Assembly (NCBI RefSeq): GCF_030646155.1
Contig: NZ_JAUTDN010000033.1
Span: 1-64,000 of the forward strand
Direction: 5' to 3'
Length of the DNA: 64,000 nt
From: Conexibacter sp. CPCC 205762
Lineage (GTDB): Bacteria > Actinomycetota > Thermoleophilia > Solirubrobacterales > Solirubrobacteraceae
Shown: positions 46,625-55,653 of the stretch, in pieces
Layout of the letters: the number at the start of each line of letters is the position of its first letter
Numbering within the stretch: position 1 is the first letter of the stretch
Notes under the pieces: generated by a model
Told to the model about the DNA's origin: nothing
The model's database searches: none
Seen by the model: the letters and a program-made list of their open reading frames with translations, nothing else
Made by a program: the position numbers and the translations under genes

Positions 46625-47299
46625 ATGACGTCTTCCGGCAGCGACCGGCGCGCGCGGCTCGCCGCCGCCCGCCTCTACCTCGTCTGCGACGCGACCGGCG
46701 ACGGACGCGACCTCGCCAGCTTCCTCGACGGCGCCCTGCGCGGCGGCGTCGACCTCGTGCAGCTGCGCGACAAGCACGGCGACGACGCGACGATCCTCGC
46801 CGCCGCCCCGCTCTTCCGCGCCGCCGCCGACGCGCACGGCGCGCTCTTCATCCTCAACGACCGCCCCGACCTCGTCGCCGCGACGGATGCCGACGGCGTC
46901 CACGTCGGCCAGGACGACACGCCGGTCGACGCGGCGCGCGCCGTCGTCGGGCGCGAGCGGATCGTCGGCCTCTCGACGCACACGCCCGCGCAGGTCGACG
47001 GCGCCGCGCAGGCCGACGTCGACTACTTCGCCGTCGGGCCGATCCACGCGACGCCGACGAAGCCGGGCCGCCCCGCCGTCGGGCTGGAGCTGGTCGAGCA
47101 CGCGGCGAGCGCGGAGCGTCCGGTCCCGTGGTTCGCGATCGGCGGGCTCGACGCGACGACGCTGCCGGCCGCGGTCGCCGCCGGCGCGCGCCGCGCGGTC
47201 GTCGTGCGGGCGCTCACGAGCGCAGAGGATCCGGAGACGACGGCGCGCGCGCTGCGCGCCGAGCTGACCGACGTGGAGGTGCGCGGTGGCGCAGCGTAG
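46625..47299 (+). CDS. thiE: thiamine-phosphate synthase ThiE
   Basis: Joins HMP-pyrophosphate and thiazole phosphate. 224 residues from ATG 46625, GGAGGG upstream. Motifs VDLVQLRDKH (phosphate/thiazole site), FILNDRPDLVAATDADGVHV then VGQDD, and FAVGPIHATPTKPG with PWFAIGGLDATT. Divergent from thiO and not visibly under the riboswitch, unless a second element lies further away. Ends overlapping the next gene by 14 bases. Confidence 0.95.
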   Translation: MTSSGSDRRARLAAARLYLVCDATGDGRDLASFLDGALRGGVDLVQLRDKHGDDATILAAAPLFRAAADAHGALFILNDRPDLVAATDADGVHVGQDDTPVDAARAVVGRERIVGLSTHTPAQVDGAAQADVDYFAVGPIHATPTKPGRPAVGLELVEHAASAERPVPWFAIGGLDATTLPAAVAAGARRAVVVRALTSAEDPETTARALRAELTDVEVRGGAA

Positions 47300-47960
47300 T
47301 CGCAAGCGCCAGCGCGGCAGCAGCGCCGCCGGCGCGGCCGCCGGCCGGCTCGAAGACACGCCCGCGCTCGGCGGCGAGGGCGCGGCCGCCAGTGCAGACG
47401 CGCCCGCCCGGCAGCCCGCCGTCGAGCCGCGCGCCGGCTCGGGCGTCGCCGGCGAGCGCGTGCCGAGGGGCCGCCGCGGGCGCCGCAGCGACGGCCCGCC
47501 CCTCCCCACCCACGGCCCCGACGGCAGAAGACTCTCGCGCAGCGAAGCCCGCGACGCCGCCGCGCGGGCGCAGCTCGTGCCGCTCGCGCCCGGCGAGCGG
47601 CCCGGCGCGGTCACGATCGCCACCGTCGTCGCGCTCGCGCTCGCCGCGCTGGTCGTGATCGGCTACGCCTCCGGCGCCCGTGTCGGCGGCGAGGGCTCGC
47701 TGTTCGGCGCGCTGCTGCTGGCGGCGATCCTGCTCGTCGCCGCGTGGGGCATGTGGACGGTCAGATACTGGGCCGTGCTCGGCTTCGAGGCGCTGCTCGG
47801 CTTCCAGATCGCGATCGCGGCGCTGTCGCTGCTGGTCGCCTCGAACTGGTGGGCGGCGCTGCTCTGCGTCGCCGTCATCGGGCTCGCCGGCTGGCTCTTC
47901 TGGAAGCTGATCCGGGCGATGGCGCGGATCCAGATGCCGGCCCGTCCCGGCGCCTCCTGA
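47286..47960 (+). CDS. four-helix membrane protein with disordered N-terminus
   Basis: 224 residues from GTG 47286 (a GTG inside thiE). The first ~105 residues are rich in Arg, Ala, Gly and Pro and likely disordered and cytoplasmic; four predicted membrane helices follow (VTIATVVALALAALVVIGYA, LLLAAILLVAAWGMW, LLGFQIAIAALSLLVA, AALLCVAVIGLAGWLFW). Family not recognised. The overlap with thiE suggests coupled translation, but no functional link is evident. Confidence 0.75.
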   Translation: MAQRSRKRQRGSSAAGAAAGRLEDTPALGGEGAAASADAPARQPAVEPRAGSGVAGERVPRGRRGRRSDGPPLPTHGPDGRRLSRSEARDAAARAQLVPLAPGERPGAVTIATVVALALAALVVIGYASGARVGGEGSLFGALLLAAILLVAAWGMWTVRYWAVLGFEALLGFQIAIAALSLLVASNWWAALLCVAVIGLAGWLFWKLIRAMARIQMPARPGAS

Positions 47961-48062
47961 ACGCCTCCGCGCGGGCCTTCCGCGGAACGCGACATCCGCA
48001 TCGCGGATCTGGTAGCGGCGGCCGGCTGTTTTGTATGACGTTCGTATAGTCTCGAATCCACC

Positions 48063-49436
48063 ATGCCCGAATCCGCTTATGACTGCATCGTCATTGGTTC
48101 CGGTCCCGGCGGCTACGTCGCGGCGATCCGCGCGGCGCAGCTCGGACTGCGGACCGCCGTCGTCGAGAAGGACCAGATCGGCGGCCGATGCCTCAACTAC
48201 GCCTGCATCCCGGCCAAGGTCGTGCTGCGCTCCGCCGACATCCTCAGCGAGGTCGACGAGGCCGCTGAGTTCGGCATCAACGTCGACGGCCGCACGGTCG
48301 ACTTCGACAAGGTCCAGGAGCGCCGCAAGAGAGTCGTGAGAACGATGACCGGCGGCGTCGCAGGCCTCTTCAAGAAGAACAGAATCGACGTCATCGAGGG
48401 CCTCGGCGCGGTCACGGCCGACGGCAACGTCGTCGTCGACGGCACCACCTACGAGGCGACCAAGGGCGTCATCGTCGCGACCGGCTCGGTCAAGCGGCCG
48501 ATCCCCGGCACGACCTTCGGCGGCCGCGTGATCGGCACCGAGGAGGCGTGGGCGCTCGAATCCCTTCCAAAGACGCTCGCCGTCGTCGGCGCCGGCGCCT
48601 CGGGCTCGGAGATCGCCTCCGCCTACGCGCGCCTCGGCACCGAGGTGACGCTGTTCGAGGGCCTCGACCGCGTGCTCCCGACCGAGGACGCCGAGATCTC
48701 CAAGCTGGCCGAGCGAGGCCTCAAGAAGCAGGGGATGAAGGTCGTCACGAGAACGTTCGTCGAGAACGTCGAGTCGGCCGACGACAAGGTCACCTTCACC
48801 TTCAACGGCGAGCAGGGCGAGGCCGAGTGGCTCGTCATCGCCGCCGGCCGCGGCCCCGACGAGGACGGCCTCGGGCTCGAGGACGCGGGCGTCAAGCTGA
48901 CCGACAGAGGCCTGATCGAGGTCGACGGCGCGCTGCGCACGTCGGTCAAGGGCGTCTGGGCGATCGGCGACATCGTCCCCGGCCCGGCGCTCGCCCACAA
49001 GGCGTCGGAGGAGGGCATCATCGCCGCCGAGGACATCGCCGGCATGAGAACCCACCCGATCGAGTACGTCGACGTCCCGCGCGCGACCTTCTGCTCGCCG
49101 AACGTCGCCTCCTTCGGCCTCACCGAGGCGCAGGCGCGCGAGGCCGGCTACGACGTCGTCGTCGGCAGAGTGCCCTACGGCGCCGTCGGCGCCGGCACCG
49201 TCTACGGCGACCGCGCCGGCGTGATGAAGGTGATCGGCGACAAGAGATACGGCGAGCTGCTCGGCGGTCACATCATCGGCGCGAAGGCGACCGAGCTGAT
49301 CCAGGAGCTCGTCAACGCGAAGGCGCTCGAGGGCGGCTACCCCGAGGTGGCGCGCATCGTCCACGGCCATCCGACCCTCTCCGAGGGCGTGATGGAGGCC
49401 GCGCGCGACGCCGACGGCTGGCTGATCCACGGCTAG
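48063..49436 (+). CDS. lpdA: dihydrolipoyl dehydrogenase (E3)
   Basis: Regenerates lipoamide in 2-oxoacid dehydrogenase and glycine cleavage complexes. 457 residues. CIVIGSGPGGYVAAIRAAQLG (FAD) at 9-28, redox-active Cys pair in GGRCLNYACIPAKV near 43, NAD motif LAVVGAGASGSEIASAYARLG near 175, and C-terminal VHGHPTLSE (catalytic His/Glu). The 102-base upstream gap has TATAGT eleven bases before the ATG as likely -10. Genes for E2 at 50548 and a second complex at 61.3 kb may share it. Confidence 0.96.
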   Translation: MPESAYDCIVIGSGPGGYVAAIRAAQLGLRTAVVEKDQIGGRCLNYACIPAKVVLRSADILSEVDEAAEFGINVDGRTVDFDKVQERRKRVVRTMTGGVAGLFKKNRIDVIEGLGAVTADGNVVVDGTTYEATKGVIVATGSVKRPIPGTTFGGRVIGTEEAWALESLPKTLAVVGAGASGSEIASAYARLGTEVTLFEGLDRVLPTEDAEISKLAERGLKKQGMKVVTRTFVENVESADDKVTFTFNGEQGEAEWLVIAAGRGPDEDGLGLEDAGVKLTDRGLIEVDGALRTSVKGVWAIGDIVPGPALAHKASEEGIIAAEDIAGMRTHPIEYVDVPRATFCSPNVASFGLTEAQAREAGYDVVVGRVPYGAVGAGTVYGDRAGVMKVIGDKRYGELLGGHIIGAKATELIQELVNAKALEGGYPEVARIVHGHPTLSEGVMEAARDADGWLIHG

Positions 49437-49445
49437 GAGCCTCCT

Positions 49446-50162
49446 GTGACGCCGGAGTCCTCACTTCGCGTCACGCAGCAGCTTGCGGCCGCGGCTCCTC
49501 CTCCGGAGGGGCCGCGGCCGTTGTTCTTCTACGACCTCGGCGACCCCGAGTCGTACCTCGCCGCCGAGCGCGTCAGCGCCGGCCTCCCGCTCGTGCCGGA
49601 GTGGGTCCCGATCGACTCCCGCGACCTCTCCGACCAGGAGGCCGGCGCCGATCGCCCCGGCCGCCGCGTCGCGCTGGAGGCGCTCGCCGCCAGACGCGGG
49701 ATGCAGCCGCTGCGATGGCCGGCGCAATGGCCGACCGAGCACCGCCGCGCGCTGCTGGCGGGGACCTGGGCGCGGCAGCTCGGCCGCACCGTCGGCTTCT
49801 CGCTGGCCGCCTTCCGGCAGGCGTTCGCCGACGGCGGAGACCTCGGCGACGACGAGACGCTGCTGCGCGCCGCGGCCGCCTGCGGGCTGGAGGCGGACGA
49901 GCTGCTGAGCGCGATCGCGCGGCCGGTCGTGGGCGAGACGCTCGACGCCGCGACCGGCGCCGCCGCGGCCGCCGGCGTGCGGCGGGTGCCGGCGCTCGCC
50001 TGGGAGGGCGAGATATTCCACGGCGACTCCGGCGTCGACGTGCTCGCCGACATGCTGGAGACGGCGACCCGCCGCGCCGAGGCGATCGCGGCGGCGCTCG
50101 CCGGCAGAGACACGAGAGCGCCGCGCGGCCGAGCCGGCGACGGCGACGGCACGGGCCGATGA
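49446..50162 (+). CDS. DsbA/HCCA-isomerase-like thioredoxin-fold protein
   Basis: 238 residues from GTG 49446. LFFYDLGDPESYLAAERV at the N-terminus matches the DSBA-like domain of 2-hydroxychromene-2-carboxylate isomerases and FrnE-type proteins; no Cys-x-x-Cys is present, so it is not a thiol oxidase. The centre is helical (FSLAAFRQAFADGGDLGDDE), and the VRRVPALAWEGEIFHGDS segment carries the cis-Pro after VP. Possible glutathione- or mycothiol-like isomerase; uncertain. Sits between lpdA and E2. Confidence 0.75.
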   Translation: MTPESSLRVTQQLAAAAPPPEGPRPLFFYDLGDPESYLAAERVSAGLPLVPEWVPIDSRDLSDQEAGADRPGRRVALEALAARRGMQPLRWPAQWPTEHRRALLAGTWARQLGRTVGFSLAAFRQAFADGGDLGDDETLLRAAAACGLEADELLSAIARPVVGETLDAATGAAAAAGVRRVPALAWEGEIFHGDSGVDVLADMLETATRRAEAIAAALAGRDTRAPRGRAGDGDGTGR

Positions 50163-50413
50163 AGGCGCATCGCGAGTACGAGCTGCGCGTCACGCGCGGC
50201 GGGCGCGGGCCGGCGCTGTTCTCGGCGCCCGACCGCGTCGACCGGATCGAGGTGGTCGAGATCGTCAGCGGCGAGTCGCTGCTGTTCTGGGAGCTGGAGC
50301 CGCGCGCCGCCTCGCGGCTCGCGCGCGCTCTCCGCGACGACCTCCGGCGGCTCGACGCGGAGGCGTTCATCACGGCCTGGCGCGAGGCCCAGCGGCGCGA
50401 CGCCGCGGAGTAG
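50159..50413 (+). CDS. small conserved-looking protein of unknown function
   Basis: 84 residues; ATG overlaps the previous stop in ATGA, so translation is coupled. MKAHREYELRVTRGGRGPAL begins an alternating beta pattern, then EVVEIVSGESLLFWELEPRA and a basic helix (SRLARALRDDLRRLDAEAF). No known motif. Real coding is supported by the overlap and codon bias. Confidence 0.65.
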   Translation: MKAHREYELRVTRGGRGPALFSAPDRVDRIEVVEIVSGESLLFWELEPRAASRLARALRDDLRRLDAEAFITAWREAQRRDAAE

Positions 50414-50451
50414 CACGCTACCCCCCGAGCGGGGGAGAATCCGGGTTGGCT

Positions 50452-50463
50452 GGAAACGTTTCC
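50452..50463. promoter_or_regulatory. 12-bp palindrome resembling a LacI-family operator
   Basis: GGAAACGTTTCC is a perfect palindrome with a central CG, in the context TGGAAACGTTTCCG, the shape bound by LacI/GalR and CcpA-type regulators. It lies 85 bases upstream of the E2 gene in a 134-base spacer that also has a small CCCCC/GGGGG hairpin at 50422-50435 after the preceding gene. Confidence 0.55.
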
Positions 50464-50547
50464 GGCGTCTCCTCCGCTATCGTGCGATACACGGCCGATA
50501 CCAGATCGGCATGACGAGATGCGTAGGTCACCGAAAGGAACCCAGCC

Positions 50548-51876
50548 GTGCCGGACGTCGTGATGCCCCGCCTGTCGGACTCGATGGAGGAGGGCACGAT
50601 CATCAAGTGGTTGAAGGCCTCCGGTGACGACGTGCAGCGCGGCGAGGAGCTTGTCGAGATCGAGACCGACAAGGCCAACATGACCTACGAGGCCGACGCC
50701 TCGGGCACGCTCGAGATCGTCGCCGAGGAGGGCGCCACGCTCCCGATCGGCGAGACGATCGCGCGCCTGGGCGACGGCAGCGCGCCGGCCGCCAAGCAGG
50801 AGGCGCCGAAGGCCGCCGCCGCTGAGGCGAAGGACGAGCCGAAGGCGGCCGAGGGCAGCGTGACCGCCACCGCCGAGGAGACGCCCGCGCCGGCGCCCTC
50901 CGCGGGCGGCGACGCCGACTCCAACGGCAACGGCCGCGTGAAGGCCTCGCCGGTCGCCCGCCGCCTCGCCGAGGAGCTGGGCGTCGACCTCTCCGCCGTC
51001 TCCGGCTCCGGCCCCGGCGGCCGCATCGTCAAGGCCGACGTGCAGGGCGCCGCCGACAACGGCAGCGCCGCCCCGGCCGAGTCCGCGCCGGCCGAGGCTG
51101 CCGCGCCTGCCGCTGCGCCGGCCCCCGCAGCCCCCGCGAAGGAGATCCCCGGCCCGGTCGTCTCCGGCGACGCCGGCTCCGGCAAGGGCGAGACGACGTC
51201 GATCGAGCTGACGCGCACGCAGCAGGTGATCGCGCGCCGCATGGCCGAGTCGAAGGCGACGATCCCCGACTACATCGTCACGACCGAGGTCGACATGGAG
51301 GCCGCCGTCTCGCTGCGCGAGCAGATGAAGGCGGCCGCCAACGAGAGCCGCCGCGCGCCCTCCTTCAACGACATGGTCGTGAAGGCCGCCGCGCTCGCCC
51401 TGCGCGAGTTCCCGAAGGCCAACGGCGGCTACAAGGACGGCAAGTGGGAGCTGTACTCGCGCGTCAACGTCGGCATCGCCGTGGCGACCGACGACGCGCT
51501 GATCGTCCCGACGATCTTCGACGCCGACAAGAAGTCGCTCGGTGAGATCTCCAAGGACGCGCGCGCCCTCGCGACCCGTGTGCGCGCCGGCAGAATCACG
51601 CCGCCGGAGCTGTCGGGCGCGACCTTCACGGTCTCCAACCTCGGCATGTTCGGCACGACCGAGTTCACCGCGATCATCACCAGCGGCCAGGCCGGCATCC
51701 TGTCGGTCGGCGCGCTGCGCGACACGCCGGTCGTGAAGGACGGCCAGGTCGTCCCCGGCAAGCGGATGAACATCACGATCGCCGCCGACCACCGCATCCT
51801 CAACGGCGCCGAGGCGGCGCAGTTCGTCGCCCGCGTCCGCGAGCTGCTCGAAACGCCCTTCTCGCTCGCCTTCTAG
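50548..51876 (+). CDS. 2-oxoacid dehydrogenase E2 (dihydrolipoamide acyltransferase)
   Basis: 442 residues from GTG 50548 (AAAGGAACCC upstream). One lipoyl domain at 1-75 with the lipoylated Lys in VEIETDKANMTYEA; Ala/Pro linkers; peripheral subunit-binding domain (KASPVARRLAEELGVDLSAV near 132); catalytic core from residue 225 (TRTQQVIARRMAESKATIPD) to the end. The acyltransferase motif H-R-x-x-D-G reads IAADHRILNGAEAAQF: catalytic His kept, the usual Asp is Asn. E1 genes are not adjacent; the substrate (pyruvate, 2-oxoglutarate or branched chain) is not fixed. Confidence 0.93.
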   Translation: MPDVVMPRLSDSMEEGTIIKWLKASGDDVQRGEELVEIETDKANMTYEADASGTLEIVAEEGATLPIGETIARLGDGSAPAAKQEAPKAAAAEAKDEPKAAEGSVTATAEETPAPAPSAGGDADSNGNGRVKASPVARRLAEELGVDLSAVSGSGPGGRIVKADVQGAADNGSAAPAESAPAEAAAPAAAPAPAAPAKEIPGPVVSGDAGSGKGETTSIELTRTQQVIARRMAESKATIPDYIVTTEVDMEAAVSLREQMKAAANESRRAPSFNDMVVKAAALALREFPKANGGYKDGKWELYSRVNVGIAVATDDALIVPTIFDADKKSLGEISKDARALATRVRAGRITPPELSGATFTVSNLGMFGTTEFTAIITSGQAGILSVGALRDTPVVKDGQVVPGKRMNITIAADHRILNGAEAAQFVARVRELLETPFSLAF

Positions 51877-51933
51877 GCCCAGGCACACGCGGGTGCGGCT
51901 TCCAACCGCCGCGCCCGCGATGCTGTGCGCCTG

Positions 51934-52611
51934 ATGCGGCTGAGCCAGGGACAGGAGGCGGCGTACAGGTACGGGCTCGTGCTGCTGCTCGCGCTGGCCG
52001 CGGTCGTCTTCTTCATCGTCGCGCCCGACGATCCGCTCAGCCACGTGCTCGCGCTGCTGCTGACGCTGGCGATGCTGCTCGTCGTCGTCGTGACCGGACG
52101 CGGGGACGTCGTCGTGCGCGGCTGGACGGCGGCGATCGCGGCCGTGCTGGCGGTCGGCGGCAGCATCGCGATCGCCGTCGACAACCTGCCGACGTGGGTC
52201 GGCTCGGCGGTCGGGGTCGTGCTCGTCAGCGTCACGATCGTCGAGGTCGTGCGCGGGCTCGCGCGGCTGCTGAGCGACCGCGGCGTGACGCTGCAGGCGG
52301 TCGCGGGGGCGCTCGCGGTCTACCTGCTGCTGGGGCTCTTCTTCGCCCAGCTCGTGACCGTCGGAGCGCACATCGGGCACGAGCCGTTCTTCTCGCAGGG
52401 CACCGACGGGACCGAGTCCGACCACGTCTACTACGCCTTCACGACGATGACGACGACCGGCTACGGCGACTTCACGCCCGCGACCCGCTACGGCCGCGCA
52501 ATCGCGGTGCTGGCGATGCTCGTCGGCCAGATCTACCTCGTGACCGTGATCGCGATGCTCGTCGGCAACCTGCGCCGCCGCAGACAGCAGGACGACGAGC
52601 AGGCCGGCTAG
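51934..52611 (+). CDS. ion-channel-domain protein, potassium-selective filter
   Basis: 225 residues from ATG 51934. Four N-terminal helices (LVLLLALAAVVFFIVAP, ALLLTLAMLLVVVVTG, and two more) then a pore module: helix, YYAFTTMTTTGYGDFTPATR with the TTTGYGD selectivity filter near residue 175, and a last helix. It lacks voltage-sensing charges and RCK domain. Likely a K+ channel for membrane potential or turgor. Converges on the antiporter gene with shared CTAG stop codons. Confidence 0.9.
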   Translation: MRLSQGQEAAYRYGLVLLLALAAVVFFIVAPDDPLSHVLALLLTLAMLLVVVVTGRGDVVVRGWTAAIAAVLAVGGSIAIAVDNLPTWVGSAVGVVLVSVTIVEVVRGLARLLSDRGVTLQAVAGALAVYLLLGLFFAQLVTVGAHIGHEPFFSQGTDGTESDHVYYAFTTMTTTGYGDFTPATRYGRAIAVLAMLVGQIYLVTVIAMLVGNLRRRRQQDDEQAG

Positions 52612-54362
52612 ACGAGGTCGAGCAGCACGTCGCCGGGGCGGGCCGGCGGCACCGCGCCGCCCGTGAACGGATGGACGGCGAGCGCGCCGTTGCGGCTGCT
52701 CTCGCGCACGACCGCCAGCGGCAGCCCCTCGGCCGGGTCGCCCGGTGCCCGCGCCCGCACCCGCGCGCCCGCCGCGAACCGCCGCTCCAGCACGAGCGCG
52801 CTCGCCTCCGCGCCGAACAGCGGCGGCTCCAGCCCGCCGTCGCGCGCCAGCAGCTGCGGCCTCGCCGTCCCGGCCGGCAGCGCCAGCACGCGCGCGGTGC
52901 CCAGCTCCTGCGACAGCCGCTCGACGAGCAGCTCGTTGAAGGCGTCGTCGGCGGTCGTCACGAGCACCAGCCCGACGGCCTCGTCGAGCGGGTCGTCGCT
53001 CGCCGCGCCGTCGCCGAGCAGCGGGTCGGCGCAGACGGTCAGCCCCTCGGCGCGCGCCGCCGCCGCCTCCTCGGCGTGCGGGCTCCACAGCCGCACCTCG
53101 GCGCCGGCCGTCGCGAGCGCCCGCGCCAGCGCACGCGCCCACGGCGCCGCGCCGACGATCAGCACGCCCGCCGGCTCGCCGTGCGCGAGCCCCAGCAGCC
53201 GCGCCGCCAGCGGGCCGAGCACGGCGTAGACGACGACCGTGCCGGCGATCACGGTGAAGACGACCGGCACGATCATGTCGGCCCCCGGCGCGCCCTGCTG
53301 CTGCAGCTCGAGCCCGAAGACCGACGCCGTCGAGGCGGCGACGATCCCGCGCGGCGCGAGCGCCATCAGCATCAGCCGTTCGCGCCACGGCAGGTCGGAG
53401 CGGACGGTCGAGAGCGCCACGCCGAGCGGCCGCACGACGAGCACGAGCAGCACGACCAGCAGCAGCGCCGGCGCGCCGAGGTCGATCACGTCGGTCAGGT
53501 CGACGGTCGCCGACAGCAGGATGAACAGCAGCCCGAGCAGGATCGCGCCGAGCGTCTCCTTGAACTCGACGATCCGCTCGATCTCGACCCGCCGCTGGTT
53601 GGCGAGCGCGATCCCCATCGCGATCGCGGCGACGAGGCCGGCGTCGTCGCGCAGCAGGTCGGCGGCGGCGAAGGCGGCGACGACCGCCATCAGCGTCGCG
53701 GCGACCTTCTGCCGCTCGGCCAGCCAGCGCGCCTGCAGCAGCGGCATCAGCACGAGCGCGCCGGCGGCGCCGCAGGCGAGCCCGGCGAGGACCGTGGAGC
53801 CGAAGTCGCCGAGCCGCAGCGAGACGCCGCCGCCGGAGAAGTCGAGTGCGTCGAAGGCGATCACGGCGCAGATCGCGCCGACGGGGTCGACGACGATCCC
53901 CTCCCACTTCAGCAGCGAGCGGACGCGCGCGACCGGGCGGATGAAGTCGAGCATCGGCAGCACGACCGTCGGGCCGGAGACGATCACGATCGCGCCGATC
54001 AGGATCGCGATCGCGTGCGAGACGTCGAGCAGCGCGTCGACCAGCAGCGCCGAGCAGACCCAGGTGACGAGCGCGCCGACCGAGCAGAGTCGCGCGACGA
54101 CGCCGCGCACCGGCCCCGCCAGCTCCTCGCGCCGCAGCCCGAGCGCGCCCTCGAAGAGGATGATCCCGACCGCGATCGAGATCGCGTCGGTGAAGGCCGG
54201 ACCGAGCAGCTGCTGCGGGTCGATCAGCTCGAAGACGTCGCCGGCGAGCACGCCGACGACGAGCAGCGGGACGATCGCCGGGATGACGAGCCGGGCGGCG
54301 AGCAGCTGCGCGCCGACCGCGAGCACGACGACGAGCGCCAGCCCGAGCAGCTCGTCATCCAT
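52608..54362 (-). CDS. CPA-type cation/proton antiporter with C-terminal nucleotide-binding domain
   Basis: 584 residues. About 12 helices to residue 395 in the Na+/H+ exchanger (CPA) layout: GIILFEGALGLRREEL, IAILIGAIVIVSGPTVVLPM, WEGIVVDPVGAICAVIAFDA (the conserved Glu and Asp of the transport site) and LMALAPRGIVAASTASVFG. The cytoplasmic part begins with a Rossmann-like AGVLIVGAAPWARALARAL (TrkA-N/RCK-like) and ends in a likely TrkA-C. Exchanges Na+ or K+ for H+; ion not determined. The ORF shares CTAG stops with the channel, pairing two monovalent cation proteins. Confidence 0.88.
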   Translation of the reverse strand: MDDELLGLALVVVLAVGAQLLAARLVIPAIVPLLVVGVLAGDVFELIDPQQLLGPAFTDAISIAVGIILFEGALGLRREELAGPVRGVVARLCSVGALVTWVCSALLVDALLDVSHAIAILIGAIVIVSGPTVVLPMLDFIRPVARVRSLLKWEGIVVDPVGAICAVIAFDALDFSGGGVSLRLGDFGSTVLAGLACGAAGALVLMPLLQARWLAERQKVAATLMAVVAAFAAADLLRDDAGLVAAIAMGIALANQRRVEIERIVEFKETLGAILLGLLFILLSATVDLTDVIDLGAPALLLVVLLVLVVRPLGVALSTVRSDLPWRERLMLMALAPRGIVAASTASVFGLELQQQGAPGADMIVPVVFTVIAGTVVVYAVLGPLAARLLGLAHGEPAGVLIVGAAPWARALARALATAGAEVRLWSPHAEEAAAARAEGLTVCADPLLGDGAASDDPLDEAVGLVLVTTADDAFNELLVERLSQELGTARVLALPAGTARPQLLARDGGLEPPLFGAEASALVLERRFAAGARVRARAPGDPAEGLPLAVVRESSRNGALAVHPFTGGAVPPARPGDVLLDLV

Positions 54363-54388
54363 GCGGCAGTCCCTTCAGGCGAAGAGGG

Positions 54389-54880
54389 TCAGTCCTCTTC
54401 GGCGAACGTCTCGCGCAGCTTCGCCTCGTCCTCGCCCGACAGGTTCGTGTAGAGCAGCTCGGCGTTGGAGAGGTCGAACTCGGCCTCGACCTTGTCGAGC
54501 ACGGCGTCCGAGGTCAGCAGGAACAGCGCCGACGTGCCAGGCGTGATTCTGTCGCGCGCCTCGGCGATGAATCTGTCGTCGATGCCGACGTCGGTGAGCG
54601 AGCCGCCGATCGCGCCGGCCGCGGCGCCGACCGCGAGGCCGAGCAGCGGGATGAAGAAGATCAGGCCGAACAGCAGCCCCCAGAAGGCACCGCCGAGCGC
54701 GCCCGCGCCGGCGAGGTTGTGCAGCTGACGCGTCTTCGGCTTCTTCTTGCCCTCCTCCCAGCTCACGACCGCGGCGTCATGGACCTTGATCAGGCCCTGC
54801 GCCTGCAGCTGCTCGAGCTTCCCGATCGCCTGCTCGGCGCCATCGGGGTTGTTGATCTTCCAGACGGTCAGTGTTGCCAC
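54389..54880 (-). CDS. DUF1269-family membrane-associated protein
   Basis: 163 residues. VWEE-like SWEEGKKKPKTRQLHNLAG, then a hydrophobic glycine-rich pair of helices (GGAFWGLLFGLIFFIPLLGL), then TDVGIDDRFIAEARDRITPG and SALFLLTSDAVLDKVEAEF, the DUF1269 pattern. Function unknown. Lies 26 bases upstream of the antiporter on the same strand. Confidence 0.88.
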   Translation of the reverse strand: MATLTVWKINNPDGAEQAIGKLEQLQAQGLIKVHDAAVVSWEEGKKKPKTRQLHNLAGAGALGGAFWGLLFGLIFFIPLLGLAVGAAAGAIGGSLTDVGIDDRFIAEARDRITPGTSALFLLTSDAVLDKVEAEFDLSNAELLYTNLSGEDEAKLRETFAEED

Positions 54881-54962
54881 CAGGGGTCCTTTCAGTCGGG
54901 AGGGACTCGCAACCTACGACTGAGTTGGCGGCAGGTCAACAAGCGTTGGCGGAAACTCCACA

Positions 54963-55000
54963 TTCGCGCAGGTTCACCCGCGCGAACGCTCACCCGCGCG
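54963..55000. promoter_or_regulatory. inverted and direct repeats before the TetR gene
   Basis: TTCGCGC (54963-54969) and GCGCGAA (54980-54986) form an inverted repeat with ten bases between. TCACCCGCGCG occurs twice, at 54974 and 54990 (16 bases apart). The site lies between divergent genes and could be the binding site of the TetR protein. Confidence 0.5.
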
Positions 55001-55014
55001 GATAGGGTTTGTCC

Positions 55015-55653
55015 GTGGCCACGGAGACTCCCCGCTGGAACCGGCTCGATCCGGACGTGCGTCGCAGCGAGATCGTCGCCGCGGCCAGACGGATCTTCTC
55101 GACGCGCCCGTACGAGTCCGTCTCGATCACCGCGATCGCCGACGAGGCGGGCGTCTCGCGCGCGCTCGTGACGCACTACTTCGGCAACAAGCGCGAGCTG
55201 TTCCTGGTGATGCTGCAGGAGCTCGGCCAGGTCGGCGACGCGATGCCGAGAACCGACCTCGACCTGCCGATCGAGGAGACGGTCGCGATCAACGTCGACC
55301 GCTGGCTCGACTTCATGGAGGCCAACCGCGAGATCGGCTTCGCGATGGCCTCGATCGCCTCGCTCGACCAGGACCCGGAGATCGCGAGAGTCGCCGACGA
55401 CATGCGCGACGGGATCGTCGACCGGATGCTCGTCAACCACTTCGGCTCGACCGCGGTGCCGCCGCAGGTGCGGCTCGTGCTGCGCGCCTACACCGGCATG
55501 GGCCAGGTCGCCGTCACCGACTGGCTCGGCGGCGAGCGCGCGACCCGCGCCGAGGTCCACGCGCTGCTGACGACCGGCCTGCTGACGCTGCTGCGGGAGG
55601 CGCTGCCGGCGGTCGTCAACGCCGGCGCCGCGCCTCCCGCAGGCGACGCCTAG
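55015..55653 (+). CDS. TetR-family transcriptional regulator
   Basis: 212 residues from GTG 55015 (TTG 55009 is an alternative). N-terminal HTH: DPDVRRSEIVAAARRIFSTR then YESVSITAIADEAGVSRALV and THYFGNKRELFLVML, textbook TetR. The ligand domain (EETVAINVDRWLDFMEANRE, GFAMASIASLDQDPEI) is helical; ligand unknown. Divergent from the DUF1269 gene, convergent on a DUF6325-like gene with shared CTAG stop. Confidence 0.93.
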   Translation: MATETPRWNRLDPDVRRSEIVAAARRIFSTRPYESVSITAIADEAGVSRALVTHYFGNKRELFLVMLQELGQVGDAMPRTDLDLPIEETVAINVDRWLDFMEANREIGFAMASIASLDQDPEIARVADDMRDGIVDRMLVNHFGSTAVPPQVRLVLRAYTGMGQVAVTDWLGGERATRAEVHALLTTGLLTLLREALPAVVNAGAAPPAGDA

